Source of the DNA: Nocardia puris
GTDB lineage: Bacteria; Actinomycetota; Actinomycetes; Mycobacteriales; Mycobacteriaceae
Direction of reading: 5' to 3'
Assembly: GCF_003315035.1 (NCBI RefSeq)
Contig: NZ_QNRE01000009.1
Location: forward strand, 124,001 to 188,000
DNA length: 64,000 bases
Below the pieces are notes generated by a model. It was not told where the DNA came from, ran no database searches, and worked only from the letters and a program-made list of their open reading frames with translations. Both the position numbers and the translations under genes were made by a program. Positions 62,889-64,000 of the stretch are shown here, in pieces (within the stretch, counting starts at the first letter, position 1; each line of letters starts with the position of its first letter).

Positions 62889-63761
62889 ATGACCGATCCC
62901 GTCATCGCCGTGCTCGGCAGCATCAACATGGACCTGGTCACCACGACGCGGCGGCGCGCCTCACCCGGCGAGACCGTATTCGGCACGGGGTTCACGACGC
63001 TGCCCGGCGGCAAGGGCGCCAATCAGGCGATCGCGGCGCGGCGGGCGGGCGCCGAGGTGGAGTTCGTGGGCGCGGTCGGCAGCGACGTGTTCGCCGACAA
63101 TCTGCATCGCGCGCTGACCGACGCCGGGGTCGGCACGAAACAGTTGCGCACCGTGCCCGGACCGAGCGGGGTGGCCTCGATCGTGGTGGACGGCTTCGGT
63201 GAGAACAGCATCATCGTGGTGCCGGGCGCCAACGGGAAGCTCACCGACCTCGGCGAGGACGATCTCGCCGTGATCGCCGCCGCCGACGTGCTGCTGTGTC
63301 AGTACGAGATCCCGGCCGCGACGATCCTCGCCGCCGCCCGGCACGCCCGCGCCCACGCCACGGTGGTGGTCTTCAATCCCTCCCCCGTGCAGGCGCTGCC
63401 CGCGGACCTGGTGGCGAATCTCGATGTCGTCGTGGTCAACTCGACCGAGGCGCTCGCCTACGGGTCGGCCCTCAACCCCGTGCCCCACCTCGTGATCACC
63501 CGCGGCGGCTCCGGGGCCACCTGGTTCGGGCCGCGCGAGGCCGAACTCACCGTCCCGGCCTTTCCCGTCGACGTCGTGGACACGACCGGCGCGGGTGACT
63601 CCTTCGCCGGCGCGCTGGCCGCCACGTGGCATCTCGGACCAGCCACCGCCCTCCAATGGGCCAGCGCGGCGGGCGCGTTGGCCACCACGAACCTCGGCGC
63701 CACCGCCGCGATTCCGGAACGGCCCGCCATTCAAGCGCTGCTCCGCGATCACGGGCTGTAG
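62889..63761 (+). CDS. rbsK: Ribokinase
   Basis: This 290-residue PfkB-family sugar kinase has the N-terminal LGSINMDLV, the GGKGANQAIAARRAGA substrate/ATP signature and the C-terminal DTTGAGDSFAGAL anion-hole motif with catalytic Asp. It phosphorylates ribose to ribose 5-phosphate; related PfkB kinases for other sugars cannot be fully excluded. The ATG at 62889 lies 7 nt after TAGCGT, a leaderless pattern. It is positioned like Rv2436, with other genes missing between it and proA. Confidence 0.9.
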   Translation: MTDPVIAVLGSINMDLVTTTRRRASPGETVFGTGFTTLPGGKGANQAIAARRAGAEVEFVGAVGSDVFADNLHRALTDAGVGTKQLRTVPGPSGVASIVVDGFGENSIIVVPGANGKLTDLGEDDLAVIAAADVLLCQYEIPAATILAAARHARAHATVVVFNPSPVQALPADLVANLDVVVVNSTEALAYGSALNPVPHLVITRGGSGATWFGPREAELTVPAFPVDVVDTTGAGDSFAGALAATWHLGPATALQWASAAGALATTNLGATAAIPERPAIQALLRDHGL

Positions 63762-64000
63762 GGGCCCTTTCTTCGACGGCCGCCATTACCGAGCGGCAAG
63801 CAGCAACTCACCCACGGCAACGCGACCCGAGCGTCGATTCGCTCGGCGCGTTCCTTCCGGTCGGCGTGCCCCTGTTCAGCTCATGACGCATCCGCCGGAC
63901 GCCGTTCTGTTGGGCGATACCTTTCGATAGGTGCGGGGAAACGCGCGAACCGTTCACCGCTCGGAGACAAGTCCCGGCCGACGCGGTTACCATTCGGTCG
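63762..64000. other. Right-end intergenic region
   Basis: No gene is supported in the last 239 bp. A TACCAT element ends exactly 7 nt before the window edge, so a leaderless plus-strand gene may begin at the first base beyond it. Confidence 0.35.

Overview
This is a high-GC actinobacterial chromosome segment, most likely from Nocardia or a close mycolic-acid relative. The genus is an inference. It rests on strong G/C preference at third codon positions, frequent GTG starts, many leaderless-type starts (a TANNNT-like -10 ending 6-8 nt before the start codon), genes for methylglucose lipopolysaccharide synthesis (OctT- and GpgP-like), and gene order. From memory, the order follows the Mycobacterium tuberculosis block from hemN (Rv2388c) to rbsK (Rv2436): hemN, nirA-cysH-che1, cysA-cysW-cysT-subI, GH15 trehalase, lepA, Rv2409c-Rv2411c, rpsT, holA, comEC/comEA, degV, octT, gpgP, rsfS, nadD, the VWA/AAA pair, proA, rbsK.

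Layout. 0-2 kb: a truncated gene, hemW and a SnoaL-like gene, all minus strand. 2.3-8.3 kb: an assimilatory sulfate reduction operon (sirA-cysH-small ORF-cysD-cysN-sirohydrochlorin chelatase) preceded by a leaderless cysteine-rich leader peptide. 8.4-23.8 kb: an accessory block not in the mycobacterial order as I recall it. It holds TetR/MFS/SGNH genes, a secreted protein, a WYL regulator with a VOC protein, a HAD phosphatase, two membrane-anchored Hsp70-like proteins flanking an SDR and an FprB/AurF-type pair, and a DHFR-like reductase. 23.8-27.9 kb: the sulfate ABC transporter, headed by a second leader peptide and a clear intrinsic terminator, which looks like an attenuator. 27.9-31.5 kb: an M48 protease, two small membrane proteins and a GH15 enzyme. 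31.6-35.7 kb: a dynamin-like GTPase with a Pro/Thr-rich partner, reminiscent of iniB-iniA. 35.9-43.9 kb: lepA, a lone PemK/MazF-like protein, an aquaporin, the transglutaminase/alpha-E/ATP-grasp cluster, rpsT and a small acidic protein. 43.9-48 kb: an MmyB-type regulator with an aldo/keto reductase, and an LCP-family protein. 48-57 kb: holA, comEC, comEA, a GNAT protein, degV, octT, gpgP, rsfS and nadD, nearly all closely packed on the minus strand. 58-63.8 kb: a helical-repeat protein, a VWA/MoxR pair, proA, and rbsK.

How they work together. The two cys loci form one pathway: sulfate import, activation to APS by CysDN, reduction to sulfite by an Fe-S APS reductase, reduction to sulfide by SirA, and siroheme supplied by the chelatase. 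Both loci start with short leaderless peptides containing Cys codons, so the pathway is probably tuned by cysteinyl-tRNA supply through translation of these leaders. The octT-gpgP pair belongs to methylglucose lipopolysaccharide synthesis. The VWA/MoxR pair and the ATP-grasp/alpha-E/transglutaminase trio are conserved functional units of uncertain substrate.

The points most worth following up are the transporter leader plus terminator, the OctT homologue with a roughly 440-residue repeat-bearing N-terminal extension, the Hsp70-like pair with an altered phosphate-binding loop, the dynamin-like GTPase with Met in place of the P-loop Lys, and several perfect palindromes in intergenic DNA. No tRNA, rRNA, insertion sequence, prophage or CRISPR array was seen.
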